Assembly: GCA_015068175.1 (NCBI GenBank)
Contig: SVLA01000036.1
Location: forward strand, 1 to 15,587
Direction: 5' to 3'
DNA length: 15,587 nucleotides
Source: Oscillospiraceae bacterium
GTDB taxonomy: Bacteria; Bacillota_A; Clostridia; Oscillospirales; Oscillospiraceae
The notes under the pieces are model-generated. The model saw only the letters and a list, made by a program, of their open reading frames with translations. It searched no databases and had not been told where the DNA came from. A program made the position numbers and the translations under genes. The number at the start of each line of letters is the position of its first letter. Within the stretch, counting starts at the first letter, position 1. Positions 1 through 7,755 of the stretch are shown piece after piece.

Positions 1-287
1 CGGCCGCCGTAGATGATGCGGCTGAGGATGTCACGGCCGTAGTTGTCCGTGCCCAGCAGATGCTCCCGGGAGGGGAACTGGAAGGAGTCCGAGAAACTGG
101 TTTCGGCATAATCGTAAGGCGCGATAAGGGGGGCAAAGATGGCGCTGATAAACAGGATCATGACAATGAACATGCCGATCATGGCCAGCTTGTTGCGGCG
201 CAGGCGCTTCCAGATGTCCTTCAGCTGGCTGCGCTTGCGCAGGCTGTCGTCGGAATTGCTGTTTACTTTGGTGTTCGCTTTCGCCAT
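1..287 (-). CDS. DppC-type ABC transporter permease, N-terminal part (runs off left edge)
   Basis: This is the second membrane subunit of an oligopeptide/dipeptide-type ABC importer; only the first 95 residues are inside the window. A basic cytoplasmic start (about residues 1-32) leads into one hydrophobic segment (about 33-53). A periplasmic-side stretch follows with LLGTDNYGRDILSRIIYG at about 77-94, the hallmark of the OppC/DppC N-terminal region. The ATG (285-287) directly follows the TGA (288-290) of the DppB-type gene, and GGAGG lies 8 nt upstream, so the two are translationally coupled. The ATPase genes of the system would be expected further downstream, outside the window. Family assignment is firm. 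The transported substrate cannot be read from the sequence and need not be a peptide. Confidence 0.9.
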   Translation of the reverse strand, partial: MAKANTKVNSNSDDSLRKRSQLKDIWKRLRRNKLAMIGMFIVMILFISAIFAPLIAPYDYAETSFSDSFQFPSREHLLGTDNYGRDILSRIIYGG

Positions 288-1277
288 TCAGACTGCCTCC
301 TTCCTGGCTGCCGGGGCTTTCTTTTTGCGTTTGCGGCTGCTGGTATACTGGCTCATAATGCGGGGGTCCACCAGGGCGTAGGCGATGTCGGTGAGCAGGT
401 TGATCACGCAGATCATGGCGGCGAGGATCACCACGCAGCCCTGCACGACGGGATAGTCTGCGTTGCTGATGCCCTGGGTGATCAGCGAACCGAGACCGGG
501 TATGGAAAAAATGGTTTCAACCACCACGGAGCCGGACACCAGCATGCCCAGCTGCAGGCCGAGGGAGGTGATCACGGGGATCAGCGCGTTTTTCAGCGCG
601 TGCTTCATAACCACGGGGCCTTCCGGCACGCCCTTCGCCTTGGCGGTGCGGATGTAGTCCTGGCGGATAACATCCAGCATGGACGAGCGGGTAAGACGCG
701 TGATGGAAGCGACCGGGGTGAGGCCGATGGCCAGGGCCGGGAGCACCCAGTGCTTCCAGGTGATGAAGCGGGAGGCCATGGAGGCGGGGAACCACTTCAG
801 ATTCAAAGAGAAAATGATGATCAGCATCAGACCCAGCCAGAAGGCGGGCATGGATGCGAAAATCAGCGAAAATACCGTCACGCTGTAATCGGCCAGGGAA
901 TACTGGTATTTTGCCGATATGATGCCAAAGGGGATGCCGAGTACAATGGTGATCAGACAGCCGATAAGACCGAGCTTCACCGTTGTGGGCAGGCGGCGAA
1001 GAACCTCTTCGCTCACGGAGGTGCCGGATTGGTAGGATGTGCCAAGGTCAAACCTGGTGACGATTCCTTTCAGATAGTTGAAGAACTGCACGAAAAACGG
1101 TTTATCAAGTCCCATTTCCGCCTCTTTTTTTGCGTATTGCTCTTCCGTGTATGTGCTGCCTAGACTGGCGGCAACCGGGTCAGCCGGTGACAGACGGTTG
1201 ATGGAAAACACAATAAAGATGACGCCGATAATGATGGGGACCATGATCAGTGTTCTCTTGATAATAAAACGGAGCAT
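288..1277 (-). CDS. DppB-type ABC transporter permease
   Basis: This is the first membrane subunit of the oligopeptide/dipeptide-type importer, 329 aa, a normal length for OppB/DppB. It opens with the typical MLRFIIKRTLIMVPIIIGV membrane segment. A periplasmic region follows, then several more membrane helices, the cytoplasmic EAA-type coupling loop (DYIRTAKAKGVPEGPVV) and the family ending ALVDPRIM. The last residues form a strongly basic tail (RKRKKKAPAARKEAV). I chose the ATG at 1275-1277 because GGAGG sits 7 nt upstream and the protein then starts as the family does. An in-frame ATG at 1322 would add 15 untypical residues and begins inside a stem-loop. It lies between the solute-binding protein gene and the DppC-type gene. 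Confidence 0.93.
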   Translation of the reverse strand: MLRFIIKRTLIMVPIIIGVIFIVFSINRLSPADPVAASLGSTYTEEQYAKKEAEMGLDKPFFVQFFNYLKGIVTRFDLGTSYQSGTSVSEEVLRRLPTTVKLGLIGCLITIVLGIPFGIISAKYQYSLADYSVTVFSLIFASMPAFWLGLMLIIIFSLNLKWFPASMASRFITWKHWVLPALAIGLTPVASITRLTRSSMLDVIRQDYIRTAKAKGVPEGPVVMKHALKNALIPVITSLGLQLGMLVSGSVVVETIFSIPGLGSLITQGISNADYPVVQGCVVILAAMICVINLLTDIAYALVDPRIMSQYTSSRKRKKKAPAARKEAV

Positions 1278-1304
1278 GGAATTCCCTCCCGCGGAAATTA
1301 CTTG

Positions 1305-1337
1305 GAAAAGGGTGCAGGGCAAGCCCGCACCCTTTTC
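1305..1337 (-). promoter_or_regulatory. Intercistronic stem-loop between binding protein and permease genes
   Basis: The segments GAAAAGGGTGC and GCACCCTTTTC form an 11-bp stem, extended by GGG/CCC after one bulged base, closing on a 4-nt loop. Read in the direction of transcription it lies 27 nt after the stop of the solute-binding protein gene. No U-run follows; the next bases lead to the permease ribosome site. Such hairpins in binding-protein transporter operons are known to protect the upstream message or reduce read-through, so that the binding protein exceeds the permeases. That role here is inferred. Confidence 0.6.
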
Positions 1338-1364
1338 TGTTTATTGCGATTTGTACTTCAGAGA

Positions 1365-2969
1365 TTAGTCCATGGTGATGTGCTCAAGATACAGGCGGTT
1401 GTAAACGAAGCCGGAGATATCGTGAACATTGTTCTGGAACACGGTGCAGGACTTGGTGTAGTTGATGGGGATCCAGCGGTAGTTCTCCGCCTGCCACTTC
1501 TGGATGTTGGAGTAGCATTCGGCGCGTTCTTCGGGATCGAGGCTGTAACGGCCGGTGCTCAGCCATTCGTTGTACTGCTCGTCCTTAATGGCGGTGGTCT
1601 GGTTGGAGGCGTCCGCCGCGGAGTCGCTCATATACTTGGCAAGGTCATAGTTGGAGCCGTTGGTGCCGCCCAGAGCGATGCCGGTGCCCATGGCCATGTA
1701 GATGGGGATAGCCGTGGGGGGATCGTAGGCTTCGATGGTGACGTTGATGCCGATCTCGGCCAGGCAGGCCTGGATGGCTTCCGCCTGCTTCTGCTTGGGG
1801 GGCATGCTGAAGACGACGAGGTTGAAAGTCAGTTCGCCGGGTTCATAGCCGGTTTCGGCCATGAGCTGCTTGGCCTGATCCAGGTCGTACACGTGCTCAC
1901 CCTGGGACTCGTAGAAGGGCAGGCCCTTCACAGCCACGGAGTCAGCCACTTCGGCCATATCGCCGAAAGCGGAGCGGGTGATGCCTTCGATGTCCAGGGC
2001 CAGGGAAATGGCCTTGCGGAGGTTGATGTCGTCAAACTCGGGGGTGTACCAGGGCAGGGAGAGGTAGTTGATGTCGTGGGTGTCCATCATCTGGTACTGG
2101 GCGTCCACTTCGCCGTTGATAACACGGGCAGCGTCGGCAGCGGCCACGTCGACGGCAATGTCAAGAGCGCCGTTTTCAAAATCGATGAACATGGTGGTGG
2201 CATCGCCGTAGATGAAGTAGTTGACGTTGGACACATCGGGAACGCCGTTCCAGTAGTTCTCGTTGCGGACCAGCGCATAGTGGGAGTCGGCCACGTTCTC
2301 GGTCAGAATGTAGGGGCCGGAGCCGACAGGAGCATCCCAGAAGGAGTCGGGGTTGGCTTCCACATAGGATTTGCAAAGAACGGTGCCCCAGTTGCCGTCG
2401 GCAAGCTGAGCTTCGATCAGGGGGGTGGAGGAGTTGAGCTTGAGGACCAGGTCGTTGCCCTCGGCATAGCTCTCGTCAAAGTTGATGTTGTCCCAGCCGC
2501 AGTCGGAATAGAACTGGTCGTTGACCGTATAGCGGCTCAGGCTGTACAGGGCGTCTTCGGGGGTGAGCTTTTCGCCGTTGGTGAAGTAGACGTCGTCACG
2601 GAAGTGCAGGGTCATGACGGTGCCGTCTTCGTTGTACTCCCAGGATTCCGCCAGGTTGGGAATGACTTCGTAGGTCACGGGGTCGCGGGTCAGGATGCTG
2701 TCGTAGACTTCCTGAAGAGCGGGGTTGTTGGAGGCAAGGGTCGGGTCAAAGGTGTCCGACGTCAGGATGATGCCGATGTTCAGGGTTTTGGGTTCGGCAT
2801 CTTCTTCGGGGGCCTCTGCCTCGGGAGCGGCGGGAGCGGCGGGAGCAGCCGCCTCGGGGGCGTCGGGGGCAGCAGGGGCAGCGGGGGCATTACCCTGTCC
2901 GGCGCCGCATGCGCTCAGAAGCATGAGCATGGCCAGAAGAAGGGCAAGCAGTGCAGAGTGCTTTTTCAT
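1365..2969 (-). CDS. Oligopeptide/dipeptide-type ABC transporter solute-binding lipoprotein (SBP family 5)
   Basis: This is the extracellular receptor of the importer, 534 aa, typical for DppA/OppA proteins. Residues 1-21 form a lipoprotein signal (MKKHSALLALLLAM followed by LMLLSAC, with Cys21 as the lipidation site). Residues 28-60 are an Ala/Pro/Glu-rich tether. The mature domain starts at about 61 (KTLNIGIILTSDTFDP) and shows the family features LAESWEYNEDGTVMTLHFRDDVYFTNGE and, further on, the LRKAISLALD segment. The ATG has GGAGG 6 nt upstream. A 106-bp AT-rich gap precedes the gene and a stem-loop follows it, so expression may be partly independent of the enzymes upstream. The ligand is unknown: this family also binds sugars, heme, nickel complexes, opines and other small molecules. 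Location beside two ene-reductase-like genes suggests, but does not prove, that it imports their substrate. Confidence 0.93.
   Translation of the reverse strand: MKKHSALLALLLAMLMLLSACGAGQGNAPAAPAAPDAPEAAAPAAPAAPEAEAPEEDAEPKTLNIGIILTSDTFDPTLASNNPALQEVYDSILTRDPVTYEVIPNLAESWEYNEDGTVMTLHFRDDVYFTNGEKLTPEDALYSLSRYTVNDQFYSDCGWDNINFDESYAEGNDLVLKLNSSTPLIEAQLADGNWGTVLCKSYVEANPDSFWDAPVGSGPYILTENVADSHYALVRNENYWNGVPDVSNVNYFIYGDATTMFIDFENGALDIAVDVAAADAARVINGEVDAQYQMMDTHDINYLSLPWYTPEFDDINLRKAISLALDIEGITRSAFGDMAEVADSVAVKGLPFYESQGEHVYDLDQAKQLMAETGYEPGELTFNLVVFSMPPKQKQAEAIQACLAEIGINVTIEAYDPPTAIPIYMAMGTGIALGGTNGSNYDLAKYMSDSAADASNQTTAIKDEQYNEWLSTGRYSLDPEERAECYSNIQKWQAENYRWIPINYTKSCTVFQNNVHDISGFVYNRLYLEHITMD
2790..2888 (-). 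repeat. Low-complexity Ala/Pro/Glu linker-coding stretch
   Basis: Thirty-three codons just after the lipobox encode almost only Ala, Pro, Glu and Asp, with repeats of APAAP and APEA type. On the plus strand this appears as runs of GGGAGCGGC and GGGGCAGC units. It encodes the flexible tether between the lipidated Cys21 and the ligand-binding domain. The simple-repeat DNA is a plausible site of length variation between strains. Confidence 0.75.
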
Positions 2970-3075
2970 TGTTTTCCTCCTTAAAATTGATTTTCTTATT
3001 TGTTAAAAGACTATCATGCTATAGGGGGAGTTTCTATAAATATCTGTGCATTATTCTTTCAGTATTCGTGCAAGT
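2970..3075 (-). promoter_or_regulatory. AT-rich spacer before the transporter genes; possible promoter
   Basis: This 106-bp gap is the longest between co-directional genes in the window and is clearly richer in A and T than its surroundings. It contains TTGCAC and several TATA-like hexamers (TATTTA, TATAGC), but I cannot pair a -35 and a -10 at standard spacing with confidence. No rho-independent terminator is visible at the end of the upstream oxidoreductase gene. The transporter could therefore be read through and also have its own start. Confidence 0.3.
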
Positions 3076-5055
3076 TTAAGCCAATCGGACGGCGGCCCAA
3101 TAGCCCTCCAAAAGGGCTTCCCGGGTTTTCTTTGCTTTCACGCCCCGGAGGCAGTCGCCCACGGGAATTACCTGGGGTGCGGAGCCGATAAGCTGCTCAT
3201 AAACCTCCATGTTGGAACGCAGGCCCAGGGCGTAAATGACGCTGTCGGCTTCGATCACATGGACATGTCCCTCGGCGTCCGCGGCGGTGACGGTTTTTCC
3301 GCCGGCAATGCCTGTGACACGAAGACCTTCCCGCACGTGCAGCTGCGGCGTCTGGGCAAAGGCCTGCATCATGCCTTCTTTGTGCATCCAGTTTGCTTCC
3401 GGCGCGATTTCGGGGAGCATTTCCACGATGGTGACCTCGTGTCCCCGCTGGGCAAGGAACAAAGCGGTCTCGCAGCCGATCAGTCCGCCCCCCAGCACGG
3501 CCACGTGCTTTCCGAGCTGTTCCAGCTGGGTGTATGCCACGGTGGCATGCTGTACCCGGGGATCGTCAAGACCCGGGATGGGCGGTTTGGCGGCCAGGGA
3601 GCCGGCGGCCAGAATTACGGCGTCAAAGTTGTTTTCCTGCACATAGTCCGGGGTGACTTCCGTGTTCAGACAGATCTTTGCGCCGGATGTTTGGCACATA
3701 TAAATCAGATGCTCTTTCAGCCGGTAGAGATCGATCTTCAGGTCGTCGTAATCGGTAAAGGACAGGAAGCCGCCCAGTTTATCGCTTTTTTCGCACAAGG
3801 TGACATCATGGCCCCGCCCGGCGGCGGTGGCGGCCGCTTTCAGTCCCGCCGGGCCGCCGCCCACCACCAGGACTTTCTTCCGTTCGGCCGCGGGGATGGC
3901 GGCATAGCTGCGGTAACGGTCTTCCCGCCCGGCGGAGGGGTTCACGGAGCACTGGAAATGCTCACCGGTGTGCATGCCCGTCAGACAGTCCAGGCAGCGC
4001 AGACAGGGAACGATCTCTTTGGATTTTCCCAGGGCGGCCTTTTCCGGCAGATGGGGGTCGGCGATCAGAGGACGGGCCATGGCCACAATGTCCGCCTGGC
4101 CGGCGGCCAGGATCTCTTCGGCCAGCTCCGGGGTTGTGATGGCGCCGATGGTGACGATGGGGGTGCGGATCCCGGCGGCTTTCATGGCTGCGGCATAGGG
4201 CACGTTCACCCCGTGGGGCAGGAACATGGTGGGGTGGGTGCGCACGGCCTGGGCTTCTTCCGTGTCCAGCCCGGCGGAAACATGAATGAAATCCACCCGG
4301 CCCTCCAGCAGCCTGGCAAAGGCGATGCTCTCTTCGATCTCAAGACCGCCGGGGAGCTCTTCGCAGCCGGACATGCGGTATTCGATCAAAAACTTGTCGC
4401 CCACACGCTCCCGGATCCGATCCACCACCATAAGGGGGAATTTGGCGCGGTTTTCAAGACTGCCGCCGTATTCATCGGTTCGGGTGTTGTAATAGGGGGA
4501 GAGGAACTGATCCAGCAGCCAGCCGTGGCCCCCGTGGATCAGGCACATGTCGTAGCCCGCATCCTTCAGCAGCTCGGCGCAGGCAGCAAAATGCTCGGCC
4601 ACATCGTCCATGTCCTGTTCGGTCATGGCCCGCACCTGGGTGTCATCCCAATCCCGGTAAAAATCCACCGGGCCTATGGGCTCGTTTCCGTGGTTGGCGG
4701 CGGGACTGGCGTACATGCCGGCGTGGTTGAGCTCGTGGCTGGCCAGAGCGCCGCCCTCGTGAATGGCCATGGCCAGCTCCGAAATATACGGAAGTACGGC
4801 GCCCCGGCGGGTATAATCCAGGTTGAAACTGCGGGGATTGGCGGCGGCGTGCTCCCGGTCCACGGGGGTGTCGCCCACGGTGACCACCGCGGCGCCGCCC
4901 CGGGCCTTCTCGCCGTAGTAAGCGATCATGGAAGGCATGGGATAGCCCTGCTCGTCCATCTGGCAGATCATGTTGGGCGCGGAGAAGATCCGGTTTCGGA
5001 AGGTGAGGCCTTTGACCGAAAAGCTTTCAAATAAATGGGGATAGAATTTGTTCAT
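3076..5055 (-). CDS. OYE-type FMN/4Fe-4S/FAD ene-reductase-like oxidoreductase (copy A)
   Basis: This 659-aa protein has the architecture of 2,4-dienoyl-CoA reductase, trimethylamine dehydrogenase and BaiCD/BaiH. An FMN-binding TIM barrel (about 1-345) is followed by a 4Fe-4S site C351-x2-C354-x2-C357-x11-C369. Two dinucleotide folds follow, with GGGPAG at 399-404 and GGGLIG at 522-527, and a C-terminal GDC near 633. Such enzymes pass electrons from NAD(P)H through FAD and the cluster to FMN and reduce an activated C=C bond. The barrel signature reads HGGHGWL then the DQFLSP segment and RTDEYGGSLENRAKFP. The His-x-x-His pair (174/177) is kept, but the usual catalytic Tyr two residues on is Trp179. 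The ATG at 5053-5055 has AGGAA 8 nt upstream. The gap from copy B is 15 nt, so the two are co-transcribed. Copies A and B share the architecture but differ widely, pointing to different substrates or two subunits. The substrate is not identifiable. Confidence 0.9.
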   Translation of the reverse strand: MNKFYPHLFESFSVKGLTFRNRIFSAPNMICQMDEQGYPMPSMIAYYGEKARGGAAVVTVGDTPVDREHAAANPRSFNLDYTRRGAVLPYISELAMAIHEGGALASHELNHAGMYASPAANHGNEPIGPVDFYRDWDDTQVRAMTEQDMDDVAEHFAACAELLKDAGYDMCLIHGGHGWLLDQFLSPYYNTRTDEYGGSLENRAKFPLMVVDRIRERVGDKFLIEYRMSGCEELPGGLEIEESIAFARLLEGRVDFIHVSAGLDTEEAQAVRTHPTMFLPHGVNVPYAAAMKAAGIRTPIVTIGAITTPELAEEILAAGQADIVAMARPLIADPHLPEKAALGKSKEIVPCLRCLDCLTGMHTGEHFQCSVNPSAGREDRYRSYAAIPAAERKKVLVVGGGPAGLKAAATAAGRGHDVTLCEKSDKLGGFLSFTDYDDLKIDLYRLKEHLIYMCQTSGAKICLNTEVTPDYVQENNFDAVILAAGSLAAKPPIPGLDDPRVQHATVAYTQLEQLGKHVAVLGGGLIGCETALFLAQRGHEVTIVEMLPEIAPEANWMHKEGMMQAFAQTPQLHVREGLRVTGIAGGKTVTAADAEGHVHVIEADSVIYALGLRSNMEVYEQLIGSAPQVIPVGDCLRGVKAKKTREALLEGYWAAVRLA

Positions 5056-5070
5056 ACATTGCGTTCCTTC

Positions 5071-7053
5071 TTACAAGATGTCCATCGCAGCAAAGAAACC
5101 GCCGGAAACCGCATCCACCACCCGTCCGGGCCGCACACAGTCGCCGATGCGCCGGTAAAAGGGCGCGCTTTGCTCCAGGCCGGGAACCGAGCGGGACTCC
5201 ATGCCCATGGCACAGATGACGATGTCGGCCTTCAGTTCGCGCAGTTCGCCCTCCCGGGTTTGGCACAGGGCGCCGTTTTCCCGGATCTCCACACAGGCCA
5301 GGCCCGTGTGGAAGACGAGCTTTTTCTCAAGCTCCGGAAGAAGGCCCTGCCGGTGCATGGCGTTGCAGTCCGGGGCGATCTGTTCGTTGCGGCCCGCCAG
5401 GGTCACGCGGTGCCCTTTATCGGCCAGGAAAAGGCCGGCCTCGCAGGCCACCAGACCGCCGCCCAGGATCAGAACGCTGGCTCCGGCCGGGAGATCTTCT
5501 TCGTAGACATCCAGAACATTCCGGCTGTGCTCCAGGCCCGGAATGTCCGGCACCCGGGGCCGGGCGCCCACGGCTTCCAGAATGGCATAGGGCTCGATGA
5601 CTTCGGCGTCTTCGGGACGGAAGGGGCGGTTCAGATGGACATCAATGTCCAGGGATCGGACGGTGGAGACCAGATGCTCCTTGAAGCGGTGCAGATCGGC
5701 CTTGTGGGGATCGGCCCCGGCAAAGCACAAAGCGCCGCCCAGATGATCCGATTGTTCAAACAGCTGCACCCGATGGCCCCGCCGGGCTGCGGTGATGGCG
5801 GCGGTCATGCCGCCGGGGCCACCGCCGACCACGATGACCTTGCGGCTCTGCCCGGGCTGAGGCGCCCGGGACAGGCGCTCTTCATGAGCGGCCCGGGGGT
5901 TGACGGCGCATTTGAGGTCCAGCGGGGGCGGGGGAACGGCGGACATGCAGTTGAAGCAGCGGATGCAGGGGGCGATGTCCTGGGGGCGGTTTTCCATGAC
6001 CTTGGCGGCGTAGGCGGGATCGGCGATCATTTGCCGGCCCAGGGCCACAAAGTCGGCTTTGCCGTCGGCCAGGAGCTGCTCGGCCTCGGCGGGGTCGCTG
6101 ATGGCGCCCACGGTGACCACCGGCACATTCACCGCCTGCTTTACCCGCGCGGCAAGATCGGCGTTGCAGGCATGGGGCGTGAAAATGTCGGCAAAGGTGC
6201 GGCTTTGCACCGGCAGATGATAGACGCCGGCCGAAATGTGGAACAGATCCACCCAGGGCTCAGCCATGCGGCAGAAGGCCACCGTGTCGTCGATGTTGGT
6301 TCCTTCGGCCACCAGTTCGTCGCCGCTGATGCGGTATTCAATGAGAAAGTCTTTGCCCACGGCTTCCCGGACGGCCCGGAGGAGCTGCAGGGGGAACCGG
6401 GCGCGGTTTTCCAGACTGCCGCCGTATTCATCCCGGCGGCGGTTCATGTGGGGCGACAGGAACTGGGCCTGCAGCCAGCCGTGGCCGGCATGGATCATGA
6501 CGCCGTCAAAGCCCGTGCGCTTGGCCACCCGGGCGGCGGAGGCAAAAGCCTGGCAGATCTCCTGCATCTGCCCGGGGCTGCACTCATCCACATGAACACC
6601 GGGACGGACATGATAAAAGTTTTCTTCGTCCCGGTCCGGATCGTAGGCGCTGGGGCCCACGGGGTTGCAGGTGACAAGCCCGCGGATCACCCGGCGGTGG
6701 GCGCCCGGATGGACAAGCTCAATGGAGGCCAGGGCGCCGTGCCAGTGGATGCGGGAGGCCATTTCCGCCAGGGAGATCAGCTGGCGGAAGCTCTGGTCCC
6801 GCTCGGTGAGGATGCTCGTGGAAGCGCAAACCACGGTGGGGTGATCCACCAGGGTCTCCCCGATGGTGACCTGCGCGGCGCCGCCCCGGGCCCTTTCCTC
6901 GTAATAGGCGATGCAGTCGTCCGAGAAAAAGTTTCCGCTGGTGTTCATGTTCAGGGGGGTGTTGTGCGGGGCCATGAGCATTCGGTTTTTAAAAGTGTGA
7001 CGGCCCAGCTGCAGCGGGGCGCACAAATGAGGAAACTGACGTTTGAAAGCCAT
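5071..7053 (-). CDS. OYE-type FMN/4Fe-4S/FAD ene-reductase-like oxidoreductase (copy B)
   Basis: This 660-aa paralogue of the next gene has the same order of parts: FMN TIM barrel, cluster site C363-x2-C366-x2-C369-x12-C382 (the spacing I recall for trimethylamine dehydrogenase), then FAD and NAD(P)H folds with GGGPGG at about 410-415 and a second GGGLVA motif. The barrel signature is HAGHGWL then the AQFLSP segment and RRDEYGGSLENRARFP. The flavin-ligand His pair is present (188/191), and Trp193 again replaces the usual Tyr. The second motif ends in Ala, where copy A has Gly, so cofactor preference may differ. A run of four prolines sits inside the cluster loop, which is unusual. The ATG at 7051-7053 has AAAGG 8 nt upstream, directly after a strong GC stem-loop. 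It is probably a soluble, oxygen-sensitive reductase for a cyclic or conjugated substrate. The family is firm and the reaction is inferred. Confidence 0.9.
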   Translation of the reverse strand: MAFKRQFPHLCAPLQLGRHTFKNRMLMAPHNTPLNMNTSGNFFSDDCIAYYEERARGGAAQVTIGETLVDHPTVVCASTSILTERDQSFRQLISLAEMASRIHWHGALASIELVHPGAHRRVIRGLVTCNPVGPSAYDPDRDEENFYHVRPGVHVDECSPGQMQEICQAFASAARVAKRTGFDGVMIHAGHGWLQAQFLSPHMNRRRDEYGGSLENRARFPLQLLRAVREAVGKDFLIEYRISGDELVAEGTNIDDTVAFCRMAEPWVDLFHISAGVYHLPVQSRTFADIFTPHACNADLAARVKQAVNVPVVTVGAISDPAEAEQLLADGKADFVALGRQMIADPAYAAKVMENRPQDIAPCIRCFNCMSAVPPPPLDLKCAVNPRAAHEERLSRAPQPGQSRKVIVVGGGPGGMTAAITAARRGHRVQLFEQSDHLGGALCFAGADPHKADLHRFKEHLVSTVRSLDIDVHLNRPFRPEDAEVIEPYAILEAVGARPRVPDIPGLEHSRNVLDVYEEDLPAGASVLILGGGLVACEAGLFLADKGHRVTLAGRNEQIAPDCNAMHRQGLLPELEKKLVFHTGLACVEIRENGALCQTREGELRELKADIVICAMGMESRSVPGLEQSAPFYRRIGDCVRPGRVVDAVSGGFFAAMDIL

Positions 7054-7067
7054 GATCCAAGCCTTTC

Positions 7068-7091
7068 TCCGGGCCGGGTGCCCGGCCCGGA
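7068..7091 (-). promoter_or_regulatory. Very stable GC stem-loop just before the copy B ribosome site
   Basis: CCGGGCCGGG and CCCGGCCCGG form a perfect 10-bp palindromic stem around a two-base centre, plus one flanking A-T pair. In the transcribed direction it is followed by AGAAAGG, the ribosome site of the copy B oxidoreductase, with no U-run. It is therefore unlikely to be a terminator. It could mark a processing or stability boundary between the NTF2-like genes and the oxidoreductases, or limit translation of copy B. The function is inferred. Confidence 0.5.
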
Positions 7092-7101
7092 AGGGGGTGT
7101 G

Positions 7102-7755
7102 TTAAAGAATGAAGCCGATGTCTTCGTAGCTGTCGTAATCTTTGGGGAAGTCCGGCTGATCGGAGGGGTAGGAGCCCGTGAGCGTCCAGTGCCACAGGGG
7201 TTCGGGCAGGGGACGGTCCGGCTGAGCGTTTTCAAAAACAAAGCCCTTGTATTCGGGGTTCACCGACCAGTCCGTTTCAAAGGGGCAGCTGAAAACCGGG
7301 AAGACCCGCAGTTTCCAGATGCGCCAGACGCCGCCGTCGTTGATGAATTCCACGGCGTATTTGGCCCAGACCCAGTCTGCCTGGGCGAAGCCGTTGTCCT
7401 TCATGTAGGCGTCCTGGCCCATGGAGATCCAGAAGCCGCGGGCGGTCTTGGCATCGCCGGCGACGGCGAGGATTTCCGTGTTGAATTCCCGCAAAAACAT
7501 TTTTCCCTTCAGGAACTGTTCCATGCCGGGATTGTTCCGGTCGCCCATCTGCTCCACATAGCAGCGGCGGATGCTTTCGTAGCCGTCATAGATGCCCCAG
7601 GGCATCACCAGCAGGCTGTCCTCCCGCCGGGCCCAGAGGTCGGCCAGGTCGGCAAAGCGGAAGGCGGAATAGTAAAAGGCATAGCGGCCCATCAGATTGC
7701 GGCATTCCTTGCCGCCCATGACGCGGCCGGCCTTGGTAAGGATGGCGTTGTTCAC
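7102..7755 (-). CDS. NTF2/SnoaL-like protein, paralogue 1
   Basis: This 217-aa protein belongs with the two upstream genes. All share a helix with CRNLMG, an MPWG-x-Y-x-G segment, GDR followed by N/D, a TEI-type strand with TA-x-G-x-W, and a W-x-W-x-KY strand ending in GVW-x-x-WK. This is the layout of a SnoaL_4-type NTF2-like cone fold, used by BaiE, scytalone dehydratase and polyketide cyclases. At the strand where those enzymes carry the catalytic His, this copy has Arg89 (LREF); Tyr25 is kept at the first helix. It may therefore be a divergent enzyme or a non-catalytic partner. It starts with GTG (7753-7755), overlapping the TGA of the preceding gene by 3 nt within GTGA, with GGAGG 7-8 nt upstream, so it is translationally coupled. 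Family is likely; reaction unknown. Confidence 0.8.
   Translation of the reverse strand: MNNAILTKAGRVMGGKECRNLMGRYAFYYSAFRFADLADLWARREDSLLVMPWGIYDGYESIRRCYVEQMGDRNNPGMEQFLKGKMFLREFNTEILAVAGDAKTARGFWISMGQDAYMKDNGFAQADWVWAKYAVEFINDGGVWRIWKLRVFPVFSCPFETDWSVNPEYKGFVFENAQPDRPLPEPLWHWTLTGSYPSDQPDFPKDYDSYEDIGFIL

Noticed and set aside
1278..1322. Upstream ATG at 1322 as the DppB start
   Set aside because: It adds 15 residues not typical of the family, starts within a stem-loop and has no ribosome site. The ATG at 1277 has GGAGG at good spacing.
5027..5266. Minus-strand frame whose end contains an earlier ATG (5059) just before the copy A oxidoreductase
   Set aside because: That ATG is 4 nt upstream and out of frame with the oxidoreductase. 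Its frame ends after a few codons, and the rest is shadow of copy B.
7068..7091. GC stem-loop as a transcription terminator
   Set aside because: No U-run follows in the transcribed direction, and the next gene's ribosome site begins at once.
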